Below, piece after piece: positions 6,458 through 13,805 of a stretch of DNA of 21,920 bases (within the stretch, counting starts at the first letter, position 1; every line of letters begins with the position of its first letter). The DNA is taken from contig PXDX01000046.1 of NCBI GenBank assembly GCA_003564915.1, forward strand, positions 1 through 21,920, read 5' to 3'. The stretch comes from a candidate division WWE3 bacterium (GTDB lineage Bacteria; Patescibacteriota; WWE3; UBA101185; UBA10185). The notes under the pieces are model-generated. The model had not been told where the DNA came from. It saw only the letters and a list, made by a program, of their open reading frames with translations, and ran no database searches. The position numbers were made by a program, and so were the translations under genes.

Positions 6458-7270
6458 ATGTATATACCTTGTATCCAAAAAGCATCTTATAAAAAAGATA
6501 TCTTCATGGAAAGAACCTTACCTGAAAAAGGCAGTTTGGAAGTTTCTGTTGGGGATGAAGTTCGATCATTTACTGAGCTAGGAAGGACCTCTTCCGGAGT
6601 TTTGCTTTCCGGAGTTTGGGGGATCGTTGAAGACATAGTACCTGACCAGGCTGCTTTGATAAGAACATTTGCAGTTGATCTACATCTTTTGGTGAGTACT
6701 GCTCCCTACATTGAAGGTGAATTGATCGTTTTTCCGAATCCCTCCGATTTGATCCAAAAGCAGTACTTTGATAAATTTTCTTATTCATTGGAGGACAAGG
6801 TAGTTTATACGGGAAACAATGTTAGCTTGGATATTCTTAAGATAGCCGAGAGCTATGGAGTTGCGGGAATCCTTACGGGAGGGTGTAATCGGAAGACTTT
6901 TGATTATGCGCGTGAAAGAAATTTATTTTTAGGATTATTCTCCGGTTTTGGAAATTCGAGAACTCCTGATATAATCTTTGACGTGCTCAATGATCTTTCG
7001 ACTCGCACGGTTTTTGTATCGGGTGAGGAAAGATACGTTAGAATACCGGTTTCTCCGGAATTTGATGTTAAGGAATGGTTCGGACATCACAAGCCCGATG
7101 TGGTATTCCGGGATATTAAAAGAGGGTCTAGGGTTTTGGTTCTTCAGAATCCTTGGTTTGGAGAATCAGGTCACGTGTTGGAGATAGTAGGCGGAGTGGT
7201 CATAGTTAAGCTTTCGGGTATAGGGAATACTATAGAAGTAAATATCCCTAATATTTTTGCGATTAACTGA
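6458..7270 (+). CDS. Unknown protein with barrel-sandwich-like N-terminus and C-terminal KOW motif
   Basis: A 270-residue protein that I do not recognise as a named family. Near the N-terminus, PEKGSLEVSVGDEVRSFTELG looks like a barrel-sandwich or biotinyl/lipoyl-type fold without an obvious modified lysine. The C-terminus, RGSRVLVLQNPWFGESGHVLEI and following strands, fits a KOW domain of the kind found in ribosomal and transcription proteins. A middle segment (SYGVAGILTGGCNRKTFDYA) resembles a small alpha/beta domain. An alternative start is Met at 6506. It is nine bases after the MutL-like gene without an SD sequence, so translation is likely coupled. The two may together correspond to a longer protein in relatives. 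Confidence 0.5.
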   Translation: MYIPCIQKASYKKDIFMERTLPEKGSLEVSVGDEVRSFTELGRTSSGVLLSGVWGIVEDIVPDQAALIRTFAVDLHLLVSTAPYIEGELIVFPNPSDLIQKQYFDKFSYSLEDKVVYTGNNVSLDILKIAESYGVAGILTGGCNRKTFDYARERNLFLGLFSGFGNSRTPDIIFDVLNDLSTRTVFVSGEERYVRIPVSPEFDVKEWFGHHKPDVVFRDIKRGSRVLVLQNPWFGESGHVLEIVGGVVIVKLSGIGNTIEVNIPNIFAIN

Positions 7271-7332
7271 TTTTTATCCGTGAGGTTAATTTCACTTTAC
7301 CATCAAATCTTCATAGTTTAATTTAAATAAAT

Positions 7333-8556
7333 ATGGAATCAGTCAAAAAATTTCAAAGAAATGCTGTCATAGTTCTTTTACTTATCGCTTCTTTTTTTGG
7401 CGGCCATTACTACGGTAAAAGAGGTTATGAGATAGAGATAAAACGCAATATTCCCATTGTTGAGATTACAAATCGGCACGCTTACCCTGAAGAGGTAGAT
7501 TTTGCACTTTTTTGGGAAGTTTGGGAACAGGTTCGATCGCGTCATTTAGACAGACCCATTAACCCACAAGATATGGTTTACGGTGCCATTTCAGGAATGG
7601 TCAATTCCATAGGGGATCCCTACACTTCTTTTTTGGATCCAGGACAAAACGAAGTAGTGATGAGCGGCATCGAAGGAAAGTATCAAGGTATTGGAGCAGA
7701 GTTGGGCCTTCGTGACGGACAGCTGATAATTGTTGCACCTCTGGATGGATCTCCTGCAAAGGAAGCCGGAGTAATGCCCGGAGATAAAATACTTGAGATA
7801 GAAGGTGAGAGTACAATAGGTATAAGTCTTACGGAAGCCGTATCCAAAATTCGAGGAGATGAGGGGACCATCTCAACACTGACGCTTCAAAGAGGTACGG
7901 ATGAGCCGTTCGAAGTAGAGATCAGAAGAGGGGTAATCACAATCGAAAGTGTTACTTGGGAGGATAAGGGAGACGGTGTGGTTTACATAAGAATCGGGCG
8001 TTTTGGCAGCGAAACCAATTCAAGTTGGGACCAGGTAGTTAGGGATATAAATTTGAAGATGTTGGAATTGGACACGATAATCCTTGATGTGAGAGGAAAC
8101 CCCGGAGGTTATATGGATTCCGCGGTTTATGTTTCTGCTGAGTTTTTGGCAAGAGGAGATGTAGCGCTATATCAAGAGAGTGATCTTGGAAAGCTTACTG
8201 AACATAGAGATAATCGTTCCGGATTGTTTGAGCGCATCCCAGCAATATATGTTCTTATAGATAGAGGAAGCGCCTCAGCATCTGAGATTTTGGCTTTAGC
8301 TTTAAAGGAAAACTTGGGTGATATAGTAACTGTAGTGGGGGAGAACTCTTTCGGTAAAGGAACCATTCAGGACGCTAAAGACTTCAGAGATGGTTCAGGC
8401 CTTCACATAACCGTTGCAAAATGGCTTTCTCCGGATAAGAACTGGGTTCACGAGATTGGTGTTGAACCTGATGTGGAAGTGGAAAGGACAACGGATGATT
8501 TTGCTGAGGGAAGGGATCCTCAGTTAGATAAAGTCTTTGAATTGATAGGGGAGTAA
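7333..8556 (+). CDS. Membrane-anchored S41 family C-terminal processing peptidase (CtpA-like)
   Basis: A serine protease that cleaves the C-termini of exported proteins. Residues 10-24 form an N-terminal membrane anchor, placing the rest outside the cell. A PDZ domain spans roughly 105-195, with YQGIGAELGL and PAKEAGVMPGDKIL. The catalytic dyad is S317 in RGSASASE and K342 in SFGKGTIQ, 25 residues apart as in Prc/CtpA. The conserved LDVRGNPGG is at 251-259. The 407 residues are normal length. A possible -10 box TAATTT lies at 7319-7324, eight bases before the ATG. The next gene is an HtrA-type protease, so the two form an envelope protein quality-control or processing pair. Confidence 0.9.
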   Translation: MESVKKFQRNAVIVLLLIASFFGGHYYGKRGYEIEIKRNIPIVEITNRHAYPEEVDFALFWEVWEQVRSRHLDRPINPQDMVYGAISGMVNSIGDPYTSFLDPGQNEVVMSGIEGKYQGIGAELGLRDGQLIIVAPLDGSPAKEAGVMPGDKILEIEGESTIGISLTEAVSKIRGDEGTISTLTLQRGTDEPFEVEIRRGVITIESVTWEDKGDGVVYIRIGRFGSETNSSWDQVVRDINLKMLELDTIILDVRGNPGGYMDSAVYVSAEFLARGDVALYQESDLGKLTEHRDNRSGLFERIPAIYVLIDRGSASASEILALALKENLGDIVTVVGENSFGKGTIQDAKDFRDGSGLHITVAKWLSPDKNWVHEIGVEPDVEVERTTDDFAEGRDPQLDKVFELIGE

Positions 8557-8576
8557 CGGGTTAATAATTTTCGTTG

Positions 8577-8582
8577 TAGAAT
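8577..8582 (+). promoter_or_regulatory. Candidate -10 box of the HtrA-like gene
   Basis: TAGAAT is 12 bases before the ATG at 8595. No convincing -35 box is seen. It fits the short-leader pattern of the neighbours. Confidence 0.35.
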
Positions 8583-8594
8583 ATCTTAAATAAT

Positions 8595-9743
8595 ATGGAG
8601 AATGATTCACAAAACAGTAAGAAGAGGATAATTCTTGGTTTTGTCTCTTTGGCTGTATTTTCTTTTTTGTTCATTCAGATCACAGGAGGCCCAGACTTCA
8701 CTCAATATAGGCACCGCATAGAGAGATTTACTGAGACGCTTCTTCGGTCGGAGGAAGAACGCGTAATTGAAACAAAGGTTCATCAGTTGGTGGATGAGGA
8801 ATCAGCCGTAATAGAAGTTGTGGAAAGTGCCTCCCCTTCCGTGGTTTCCATTGTAATAAAGCGTGTGGACTTTGATTTTTTTAGCGGACCTTCTTTAACG
8901 GAGGCAGGTATAGGAACCGGGTTTATTGTAGATCCCAACGGAATAATTGTCACTAATAGTCATGTGGTAGAAGATCCCAATGGTGAATACTCGGTCATAT
9001 TAAAAGACGGGATCACATATGAGGTTTCAGAAATACATTTGGATCGTACATCCGATCTAGCTATATTGGAGATTACGGCGAGAGGGTTACCGATTTTGGA
9101 TCTGGCTGACTCGGATACTTTAAAAGTAGGACAGAAAGCAATAGCCATAGGAAATGCGTTGGGGAGATTTCAAAATACGGTAACGTCCGGTATCGTTTCC
9201 GGTATTGAACGTGAGATAGTAGCTTCGGGTGGATTCGGGGGACGGACTTCATTTTTTGAGGAGGTTATTCAGACCGACGCCGCACTTAATCCTGGCAATT
9301 CCGGGGGACCTTTACTAGACCTGTCGGGAAGAGTTATTGGAATAAACGTTGCTACAACCCCTAGAGCTGATAATATTGGATTTGCCATACCTTCAAATAC
9401 TTTAAGGCCCATTTTGGTATCTTTCCTGGAGGAAGGCAGAATAATAAGACCCTATTTAGGCGTCTCTTACCAGATAATAACGGAAGAGATCTCGCGTTTG
9501 AGAGAGTTGCCCCAAGGAGCTTTCATATCAAGAGTTTACAACGGATCTCCGGCTGACGAGGCGGGATTGGAGAGAGGCGATATCATAGTTGCTTTCGATG
9601 GAGTGGATCTGGATCAAAGGAATACTTTAGCCCGCTTAATAAACCGAACTTCCGTGGGAGACATGGTTGAACTGCGAATAGACAGAGACGGAGAGGAATT
9701 TACCACCACCGCTACTTTAAGCGAGGTTCCGGAAAATTTTTAA
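8595..9743 (+). CDS. HtrA/DegP-type trypsin-like serine protease with PDZ domain
   Basis: A membrane-anchored protease/chaperone for misfolded exported proteins. A basic N-terminus and a membrane segment at about 12-28 precede the trypsin-like domain. The catalytic triad is intact: H123 in NSHVVED, D154 in TSDLAILEI and S236 in NPGNSGGPL. One C-terminal PDZ domain covers about 285-375 (QGAFISRVYNGSPADEAGL). At 382 residues with one PDZ domain it resembles DegS or HtrA of Gram-positive bacteria more than DegP. It follows the S41 protease by 38 bases and ends about 60 bases before the convergent prfA; no clear terminator is seen between them. Confidence 0.93.
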   Translation: MENDSQNSKKRIILGFVSLAVFSFLFIQITGGPDFTQYRHRIERFTETLLRSEEERVIETKVHQLVDEESAVIEVVESASPSVVSIVIKRVDFDFFSGPSLTEAGIGTGFIVDPNGIIVTNSHVVEDPNGEYSVILKDGITYEVSEIHLDRTSDLAILEITARGLPILDLADSDTLKVGQKAIAIGNALGRFQNTVTSGIVSGIEREIVASGGFGGRTSFFEEVIQTDAALNPGNSGGPLLDLSGRVIGINVATTPRADNIGFAIPSNTLRPILVSFLEEGRIIRPYLGVSYQIITEEISRLRELPQGAFISRVYNGSPADEAGLERGDIIVAFDGVDLDQRNTLARLINRTSVGDMVELRIDRDGEEFTTTATLSEVPENF

Positions 9744-9803
9744 TTAAAATATTGAACCGCAGCGATCCATTCTCCTTTTTCTTTGTTTTCGTTTTTTAAT
9801 GTC

Positions 9804-10787
9804 TTAATTTTCCGATGTATCTTTTTTTGCACTTATATCCCTTGTTTTTTTGATTATCTTATCTAGGTCGCCTCCTAAAACGGCATCAATATTATGGAAA
9901 TTTTCACCTATTCTGTGATCAGTGATCCTGTCCTGAGGGAAATTATAAGTTCTTATCTTTTCACTTCTTTCCGCGGTTCCCACCTGTGTAGATCTAATTT
10001 CGGACAATTCCTTTACCTTTTGATCTTTCATCAGCTTATATAGTTTTGCGGCCAGCATATCCATTGCTTTTTGTCTGTTCTTTAACTGACTTCTTTCTTC
10101 TTGGCATTCCACTACCATACCGGTGGGAATGTGTTTGATCCTTACGGCCGTGGAAACTTTGTTTACATTTTGACCTCCAGCTCCTCCCGAACGGAAAAAA
10201 TCCATTTCCAGATCTTCTTCTTTGATGTCAAGTTGAATCTTTTTAAATACAGGAAGTACGGCTACGGTAGCGGTGGAAGTGTGTATCCGACCGCTGGCTT
10301 CGGTTGTAGGAACTCTTTGAACTCTGTGTACTCCAGATTCTTCTTTTAAAAGATGATAAACACCATTTCCTTTAATTGACAAGATTGCTGTTTTTATACC
10401 ACCGGCGGTGCTTTCAGAAAGAAAAATTTGGCTCACTTTCCAACCTTTTCCTTGGGCGAATCTAATATACATCCTGTATAGATCATGGGCGAACAGAGCT
10501 GCTTCATCTCCTCCTGTTCCTGCGCGTATTTCAAGAATGATCTCATTGGGTTTGATTTCGGGATCTTCCTCCCCTGAAGCTCCTTGATCGGAATGTGCCT
10601 CTTGGAAATCAATAGCGTTTAACGCTTCTTCCAGACCCTTTCTTTGTTCTACCAGGGATTTTAACTCCTGATTTGTTAGCTCCTTCAATTCTTTATCGGC
10701 ACTATTTTTTGCCAAATCCTCAGTCTCTTTAATAAGACGTTCCAGCTCTTTTATTTGATTTTTTAGATTTTGTTTTGTTTCATTCAT
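9804..10787 (-). CDS. prfA: Peptide chain release factor 1
   Basis: RF1 recognises UAA and UAG in the ribosomal A site and triggers release of the finished protein. The GGQ motif is at 204-206 within RSGGAGGQNVNK, and the stop-codon reading motif is PTT at 160-162 in RVPTTE, a variant of the RF1 PxT motif (usually PAT); RF2 has SPF there. The protein has 327 residues against about 360 usually, and the shortage is in the N-terminal helical domain, which begins directly with MNETKQNLKNQIKELERL. The start is the ATG at 10787. A structured, terminator-containing leader lies upstream, following rpmE. Confidence 0.95.
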   Translation of the reverse strand: MNETKQNLKNQIKELERLIKETEDLAKNSADKELKELTNQELKSLVEQRKGLEEALNAIDFQEAHSDQGASGEEDPEIKPNEIILEIRAGTGGDEAALFAHDLYRMYIRFAQGKGWKVSQIFLSESTAGGIKTAILSIKGNGVYHLLKEESGVHRVQRVPTTEASGRIHTSTATVAVLPVFKKIQLDIKEEDLEMDFFRSGGAGGQNVNKVSTAVRIKHIPTGMVVECQEERSQLKNRQKAMDMLAAKLYKLMKDQKVKELSEIRSTQVGTAERSEKIRTYNFPQDRITDHRIGENFHNIDAVLGGDLDKIIKKTRDISAKKDTSEN

Positions 10788-10853
10788 TTTTTATCTTTTA
10801 CTAAAGGAATAATAACGCAGTTTTGAAAGAATTGCTATTTGGTTTGTGTTAAG

Positions 10854-10902
10854 AAAAAAAAGGTGCCGTGAGGTACTACATCATGTGATCGCTCACGGCA
10901 CC
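10854..10902 (-). terminator. Strong rho-independent terminator between rpmE and prfA
   Basis: Read on the minus strand, GGTGCCGTGAG (10902-10892) pairs perfectly with CTCACGGCACC (10872-10862), immediately followed by eight Ts (10861-10854). It would end rpmE transcription or the short leader RNA described here. Confidence 0.85.
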
Positions 10903-10938
10903 CAACCGAGGAGGGTGCGAAAAGAGGGATTAACCTCC
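10854..10938 (-). ncRNA. Candidate ~85-nt small RNA or prfA attenuator leader
   Basis: A self-contained minus-strand unit: promoter, structured RNA, terminator. From the predicted start the RNA opens with GGAGG, which can pair with CCTCC about 24 nt later; GCACCC can pair with GGGTGC. The second pairing uses bases of the terminator stem, so the two folds exclude each other, as in an attenuator. The terminator stem is 11 perfect pairs. A tiny frame GTG-AGC-GAT-CAC-ATG-ATG-TAG lies across the terminator's 5' arm and loop. Because prfA begins about 67 nt after the U-run in the same direction, control of prfA is plausible; a free small RNA is the alternative. I recognise no known RNA family. Confidence 0.5.
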
Positions 10939-10944
10939 TGCGTT

Positions 10945-10972
10945 ATTTTACACTAGATAATGGAAAAGTCAA
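10945..10972 (-). promoter_or_regulatory. Promoter of the prfA leader / small RNA
   Basis: On the minus strand TTGACT (10972-10967), 16 bp, TAAAAT (10950-10945). The predicted start is near 10938, at GGAGG. It is among the best promoter matches in the window. Confidence 0.6.
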
Positions 10973-11085
10973 CTTGGCTTTCTTTGTCATCTCACATGCC
11001 GTACAAAATTGTTTTTTTGGAGTGTTTTGGAAGTTTGAACGCGATAAAATTTATTGGGTTAAAATAAACCCTCTCCAGCATTCCT

Positions 11086-11403
11086 TTACGATTCGTCTTG
11101 GGCCTCTTCAAGCATCTCTTTTAGTGTTCTTTTCTTCTTTTTTTCTTCTTGGGATCCTTTCCCTTTATCTTTTCCTTTCTTTTTATCCTTTGCTTTTTCT
11201 TCAGCGATCTTCAATTTTCTCTCAAATTTCTCTATCCTTCCTTCGGTATCAACGAATTTTTGCTTACCTGTATAGAACGGGTGACAAGCACTGCATATAT
11301 CTACAGTTATGTTTGGTTGAGTTGATGTAGTAACAAAAGAGTTACCACACGCGCACGTTACTACGCAATCGGTATAAACTTTTGGTTGTAATTCCTTCTT
11401 CAT
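11086..11403 (-). CDS. rpmE: 50S ribosomal protein L31, with long basic tail
   Basis: Large-subunit ribosomal protein near the central protuberance. The zinc-binding type is shown by C17 and C19 (TCACGN) and C37 and C40 (ICSACHPFYTGKQ), with the typical end of the core at VDTEGRIEKFERK. The protein has 105 residues, about 35 more than usual; the extra C-terminus is a charged, lysine-rich tail (KDKKKGKDKGKG and onward), probably disordered and RNA-binding. It has its own promoter just upstream and lies before prfA, a gene order common in bacteria. Confidence 0.93.
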   Translation of the reverse strand: MKKELQPKVYTDCVVTCACGNSFVTTSTQPNITVDICSACHPFYTGKQKFVDTEGRIEKFERKLKIAEEKAKDKKKGKDKGKGSQEEKKKKRTLKEMLEEAQDES

Positions 11404-11413
11404 AACGGTGGCT

Positions 11414-11422
11414 AGTATATCA
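11414..11422 (-). promoter_or_regulatory. Extended -10 promoter of rpmE
   Basis: On the minus strand TGA-TATACT (11422-11414) is an extended -10 element. The ATG at 11403 is ten bases further on, giving a leader of about four bases. Confidence 0.6.
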
Positions 11423-11515
11423 GCTTTTTAAAGGCACGGCAATCATTATATAACTTCAGTAGTATAATTCACTGCTCAGATGGGGACAGTAGATTGCCCG
11501 GATTAATTATTAGGT

Positions 11516-12823
11516 TTACTGAATGTCTTTAATGATCTTCTTCTCTTGAGTGCCCGTTTTCAAATCCTTTACTGAGAAAACTTCTTCCTTTAGTTCCTGC
11601 TCCCCGATTATGACAGCCTTATCCGCGTCGATTTTATTGGCGTCGCTTAATTGTTGCGATATTGAAACCCCCTTTTCCAAGGAGCAGATAACGGATTTAC
11701 CTCTTTCTCTGAGTTTTCGGGATACATCTAAGGATTTGGCCAAGAATACATTCTTAGGATCATCCGGCCAAACTGTGACAAAATAATCAATATTTTGGGA
11801 AATATTGGGCAGTAGATTCCATCCTTTAAGAAATTCGGTTAAGGTTATGTCTCCCATAGCAAAACCCGTTCCCGTCAATTTTTCATCGGAGAATAGGTTG
11901 ACCAGATCGTCATATCTTTCCCCTCCGAACATTGCGCGATTATTGTTTGGATTTAGATCGAACTGCTCTATAACTATTCCGGTTGAATAATCAAACTGCC
12001 TCATTATTTTGGGATCGAATTTAAAATAATCCTCGTAGCCGGTCATCCGTATCAGATTGAAGAACCGAAGTGTTTCTTTTGCACCTTCGGACTTTTCCTT
12101 AAAATTTTGGATAAAATTCAGATCCGCTTCAAGAAAATCAAGCAATCCATTTATTTGAGATACCGTCAGTCCGACCTTCTCAAGTTTAAGTTGGAATTCT
12201 TCATCAGAGATCTTTGTTTTTGTGTCAACAATCTTAGTGATCTTATTCATTTGAGTATCTCTTTTGTCCATAGCGCCTTTAATACCGAGCTCCTCCTTTA
12301 AGTAATACTCGGCTAGTTTGCGGTTTGCTACTTTGATCTCAAACATGTCTTTTGTTGCACCCAATTTTTTCATTACTTCAACCGGAATAGTGAATACTTC
12401 AACGTCCGCAGACACATCTTCAATACCAAAGATATCGCAATCGAATTGGTAAAACTCTCTCCCCCTACCTTTTTGCGGTTTTTCATAACGCCAGCAATTA
12501 CCTATGTTGAACCACCTGATGGGTTTCGGAAGGGAATGAATTTTTGCGGCTATCATGCGGGCTAGAGAAGGGGTCTTTTCAGGTCGGATAGCGACTTTCC
12601 TTCCTCCTCTGTCTTCAAAAGAATAAAGCTGTCTTTTAACCAGTTCCTCTCCTGATTTTGCTTCATACAATTCATACCTCTCTAAAAAGGGAAAATCGTA
12701 TTCTTCGTAACCGAACTCAAGCGCCGTTTCTCTCCAAACATTAAAGATGTAATTTTGCAGTCTCTTTTCCTCGGGGTAGAAATCTCTGGCCCCGCGATAA
12801 GGATCTATCGATATTTTCGTCAT
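11516..12823 (-). CDS. hisS: Histidyl-tRNA synthetase
   Basis: Charges tRNA-His; class II synthetase. Motif 1 region is RPEKTPSLARMIAAKI; motif 2 is RWFNIGNCWRYEKPQKGRGREFYQFDCD; the histidine-binding signature is FGGERYDDL; motif 3 reads TGFAMGDITLTEFL. In motif 3 the usual G-E-R is G-D, a variant I recall from the archaeal/plant-like HisRS branch, together with the N-terminal RGARDFYPE. The C-terminal domain is the normal anticodon-binding fold. I place the start at 12823 because an upstream in-frame ATG at 12859 would lie within the promoter, while 12823 is six bases after TATAAT; this gives 435 residues. Confidence 0.93.
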   Translation of the reverse strand: MTKISIDPYRGARDFYPEEKRLQNYIFNVWRETALEFGYEEYDFPFLERYELYEAKSGEELVKRQLYSFEDRGGRKVAIRPEKTPSLARMIAAKIHSLPKPIRWFNIGNCWRYEKPQKGRGREFYQFDCDIFGIEDVSADVEVFTIPVEVMKKLGATKDMFEIKVANRKLAEYYLKEELGIKGAMDKRDTQMNKITKIVDTKTKISDEEFQLKLEKVGLTVSQINGLLDFLEADLNFIQNFKEKSEGAKETLRFFNLIRMTGYEDYFKFDPKIMRQFDYSTGIVIEQFDLNPNNNRAMFGGERYDDLVNLFSDEKLTGTGFAMGDITLTEFLKGWNLLPNISQNIDYFVTVWPDDPKNVFLAKSLDVSRKLRERGKSVICSLEKGVSISQQLSDANKIDADKAVIIGEQELKEEVFSVKDLKTGTQEKKIIKDIQ

Positions 12824-12829
12824 AAAAGC

Positions 12830-12835
12830 ATTATA
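12830..12835 (-). promoter_or_regulatory. -10 box of hisS, leaderless
   Basis: A perfect TATAAT on the minus strand (12835-12830), six bases before the ATG at 12823. This fixes the hisS start and predicts a leaderless mRNA. Confidence 0.65.
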
Positions 12836-13046
12836 CACCAGTAGAATGAACCTAAACACGTATTGATTAGATTTGGACTTTAAATGAATGACAAATAATG
12901 AATATATTCCCAGCGGAGCGATATTGTACTTTTATTAAAACTTCCTTGGAAAAGAACAATTTTTATTGTCCGATTATGATCTAGGCTTCACTCTTGAATA
13001 TGATAAAATTTTTATCTCTTGTTTTTAGTCTAAATTTTTAACAATG

Positions 13047-13055
13047 TGCTAATAT
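13047..13055 (+). promoter_or_regulatory. Extended -10 promoter of the UlaG-like gene, leaderless
   Basis: TGC-TAATAT (13047-13055) is an extended -10 element with the ATG at 13062 six bases later. No SD sequence. The 200 bases between this gene and hisS contain only divergent promoter-type AT-rich sequence. Confidence 0.55.
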
Positions 13056-13061
13056 ATTTAC

Positions 13062-13715
13062 ATGAAAATTACCTATATCGGTCACTCAAGTTTTGAGATC
13101 AAAATCAACGGAAAGACCATCATTATCGACCCCTATGACCCTACTGTTTTCGGGTATGATTATCCTCAGTCATCAGCCGATATACTTCTTTTGTCGCACA
13201 ACGATCCCGAAACCCGCTACATCGCAGGTGTCATGGATTACGATTTTATGTTGGATACTCCCGGTGAGTATGAGATATCCGAGATCTTTATTTTCGGACT
13301 ATCAACCTATCACGACTCCAAAGAGGGCGCCGAATTAGGAGAGAATACCGCTTTTTTGATCGAAGATGAGAATTTCAGCGTGCTGCATTTGGGAAGTTTA
13401 GGACATGAACTATCACAGGAAGTATTGGAAAAAATAGGAGATGTTGATGTCTTGATTATTCCTGTAGGTGGTAATTACGTTATAGATGCTGAGACCGCTT
13501 CAAAAGTCATCTCATCTTTGGAACCCGGCATAGTCATTCCCATGCATTATTGGACCAAGGATTCCGAATATCCCGAAAAACTTGATAAACTTGATAAATT
13601 TTTGGAAGAAATGGGAGTAGGGAAGGGTGTAACCAAAAAAGATAAACTGGAGCTGAAAAATATATCGTCAATTCCTGACGAAACTAAAGTGGTTGTACTG
13701 GATCCGCAACATTGA
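13062..13715 (+). CDS. UlaG-like metallo-beta-lactamase-fold protein with degenerate metal site
   Basis: A 217-residue member of the UlaG branch of the metallo-beta-lactamase superfamily. Conserved family features are GHSSFEI at the start, IIIDPYDPT, PGEYEI, GENTAFLIE, HLGSLGHELSQE, VDVLIIPVGGNYVID and IVIPMHYW. The hallmark HxHxDH motif, expected after ADILLLS, reads SHNDPETRY: only one His (H46) and an Asp remain, so two metal ligands appear to be missing. It may have lost hydrolase activity or use a single metal. Substrate unknown. It is followed after 90 bases by dnaB. Confidence 0.85.
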   Translation: MKITYIGHSSFEIKINGKTIIIDPYDPTVFGYDYPQSSADILLLSHNDPETRYIAGVMDYDFMLDTPGEYEISEIFIFGLSTYHDSKEGAELGENTAFLIEDENFSVLHLGSLGHELSQEVLEKIGDVDVLIIPVGGNYVIDAETASKVISSLEPGIVIPMHYWTKDSEYPEKLDKLDKFLEEMGVGKGVTKKDKLELKNISSIPDETKVVVLDPQH

Positions 13716-13795
13716 TAGTTGCTTTAGCTTTATTAAAAACTGCCCAAGATATAAATGGAAGAAGAATTTAATGAATTATTTTGTAAGATCTGAAT

Positions 13796-13800
13796 AAGGA
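13796..13800 (+). promoter_or_regulatory. Shine-Dalgarno site of dnaB
   Basis: AAGGA with a five-base spacer before the ATG at 13806. It is one of the few clear SD sites in the window and fixes the dnaB start. Confidence 0.6.
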
Positions 13801-13805
13801 AGAAT

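Larger units (their letters stand above)
10811..10947 (-). repeat. 10-bp inverted repeat enclosing the prfA leader structure
   Basis: AATAACGCAG at 10811-10820 and its exact reverse complement CTGCGTTATT at 10938-10947 flank the terminator and hairpins upstream of prfA. In a minus-strand RNA starting before the distal arm they could close a long-range stem around the whole element. If transcription starts at the mapped promoter, most of the upstream arm overlaps the -10 region and would not be in the RNA, so it may be a DNA-level or coincidental repeat. Confidence 0.45.

Noticed and set aside
10974..11330. 118-residue plus-strand frame opposite rpmE
   Set aside because: It is the antisense of the lysine-rich L31 tail, giving an artificial Phe/Leu/Ser-rich hydrophobic protein.
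13168..13174. Second hammerhead core (CTGATGA on the minus strand)
   Set aside because: It lies in the UlaG-like coding region with no stem II, GAAA or stem III partner.
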